From the NCBI GenBank assembly GCA_046704565.1, contig JBJKRP010000337.1, forward strand, positions 1 through 6,410: a stretch of DNA of 6,410 nucleotides, in the 5' to 3' direction. The notes under the pieces were generated by a model. That model made no database searches. It saw only the letters and a program-made list of their open reading frames with translations, and was not told the DNA's origin. Both the position numbers and the translations under genes were made by a program. This document shows, piece by piece, positions 5,619 through 6,410 of the stretch (position 1 is its first letter; the number at the start of each line of letters is the position of its first letter). The DNA comes from FEN-1297 sp046704565. GTDB lineage: Bacteria; Bacteroidota; Ignavibacteria; Ignavibacteriales; Ignavibacteriaceae.

Positions 5619-6410
5619 TTAAAACTCAACCGTGCCGGGAATTATTTTTTGCAAATACAACTTCTCATGAAGTCTGACCACCTCTCCGAAGACCAGCACA
5701 GCAGGTCTTTCCGCCCGGGCGGTAATATCCCGCAACTTACCGAAGGTTGAAATTAAAATCTTCTGATCATCCTTTGAAGCTTTGGAAATGACGGCGACTG
5801 GCAAATTACTGCTTACACCTTTATTTATGCCCCTAGCTAAAATTTCTTCCGCGCAGGTTAATCCCATCAGGACTACTGTTGTATGATTTTCTATTTTCAG
5901 AAAGTCAATCCACTCGAAATCTTTTTTACCTTTCTTAGAACACCCGGTAACTATAGTAACGCCGGATGAAAGCTCTCTGTGTGTAGGCGGAATGCCTGCA
6001 AGCAGCGGAGCCGACAATGAAGATGAAACACCGGGTACAATCTCTACTTCAACGTTGTTATCGATCAGGTATTCTGCTTCTTCCGCGCCTCTGCCGAATA
6101 TAAAGGGATCGCCGCCTTTCAGCCTTGCTACTTTATATCCCGCCTTAGCATACTGCAGCATCACCTTGTTAATTTCGTCCTGTGTAAAGAGATGATGTCC
6201 CTTCTCTTTGCCTACGCAAAATATTTCGGCGGTTTCCTTTGCAAATCCAAGTACCTCGTCGGTTACGAGAAAGTCGTGAAGGATAATGTCCGCCTCACGG
6301 ATTATTCTTAGTGCTTTTATAGTAAGATAATCGGCGCTGGCGGGTCCGCAGCCGACAATAAATACTTTTCCAAAAGCTTCTTTGATTTCTTTCCTGGTCT
6401 CCTCAATGTT
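5619..6410 (-). CDS. cobA: uroporphyrinogen-III C-methyltransferase (SUMT), 5' end cut by window edge
   Basis: The frame is open from the TAA at 5621-5619 to the right edge: 263 codons with no start, so the gene begins outside the window. SUMT uses S-adenosylmethionine to methylate uroporphyrinogen III at C2 and C7, giving precorrin-2 for siroheme or cobalamin. Counting from the edge, VGCGPASADYLTIKA is at 19-33, ILHDFLV at 43-49, VGKEKG at 66-71, RLKGGDPFIFGRG at 96-108, VPGVSS at 125-130, GIPPTHR at 139-145 and LMGL at 181-184. Asp46, Lys68 and Met182 match the E. coli CysG methyltransferase residues Asp248, Lys270 and Met382, with the same 22-residue Asp-Lys spacing, so it should be active. 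Deviations are GPAS where GPGD is usual and VTGC where VTGH is usual. About 15 residues precede the domain, so either a longer N-terminus or a fusion to a siroheme synthase domain is possible. A GTG at 6164 is internal, not the start. It converges with the galactosidase gene. Confidence 0.93.
   Translation of the reverse strand, partial: NIEETRKEIKEAFGKVFIVGCGPASADYLTIKALRIIREADIILHDFLVTDEVLGFAKETAEIFCVGKEKGHHLFTQDEINKVMLQYAKAGYKVARLKGGDPFIFGRGAEEAEYLIDNNVEVEIVPGVSSSLSAPLLAGIPPTHRELSSGVTIVTGCSKKGKKDFEWIDFLKIENHTTVVLMGLTCAEEILARGINKGVSSNLPVAVISKASKDDQKILISTFGKLRDITARAERPAVLVFGEVVRLHEKLYLQKIIPGTVEF

Noticed and set aside
5619..6164. Methyltransferase gene starting at the GTG at 6164
   Set aside because: The same frame continues upstream through the SAM-binding motif and the catalytic Asp and Lys without a stop, so 6164 is internal.
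5992..6195. Plus-strand open frame over the methyltransferase gene
   Set aside because: It is antisense to the conserved RLKGGDPFIFGRG region of SUMT.
1..6410. CRISPR array, insertion sequence, integrase or phage attachment site at tRNA-Ser
   Set aside because: There are no spaced repeats, no transposase or integrase frame, and no repeated copy of the tRNA 3' end within the window.

Overview
The window looks like an ordinary chromosomal stretch from a member of the Bacteroidota or the wider Bacteroidota/Chlorobiota/Ignavibacteriota group. The basis is indirect: AT-rich intergenic DNA around moderately AT-rich genes, weak Shine-Dalgarno sites before several genes, a TATCTTTG element ahead of a tRNA that fits the Bacteroidota -7 consensus TAnnTTTG, and a secreted NPCBM/GH27 alpha-galactosidase of a kind common in polysaccharide degraders. 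The genus cannot be told from this sequence.

Left part (1-2112, all minus strand). A lipoprotein of the S41 serine peptidase family (850-2112) is followed by a small cupin protein (295-657), a tRNA-Ser(GCU) with a long variable arm and encoded CCA (111-202), and, only 17 nt past the tRNA, the first 31 codons of a GIY-YIG nuclease-family gene that runs off the left edge (1-93). The tRNA has its own candidate promoter; the GIY-YIG gene has no room for one between itself and the tRNA.

Middle (2113-3381). A lone single-domain CheY-like response regulator (2544-2918, plus strand) sits between two gene-poor AT-rich stretches of about 400 and 460 bases. No histidine kinase or output-domain protein is beside it. 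A 26-27 nt imperfect repeat occurs once on each side of it.

Right part (3382-6410). A 671-residue exported alpha-galactosidase (signal peptide, NPCBM domain, putative Ig fold, GH27 barrel, C-terminal beta domain) is on the plus strand. It converges with a siroheme/cobalamin-pathway uroporphyrinogen-III C-methyltransferase on the minus strand (5619 to the right edge, 5' end missing). Two hairpins lie between them, the second resembling a rho-independent terminator for the galactosidase gene.

The genes do not form one evident pathway: galactoside scavenging, an envelope peptidase, tetrapyrrole synthesis and phospho-signalling appear merely adjacent. I found no CRISPR array, insertion sequence, prophage gene or defence cassette, and nothing I would call an undescribed system. 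The points most worth checking are the tRNA-Ser/GIY-YIG linkage, the altered substrate-recognition loop of the galactosidase and the isolated response regulator.
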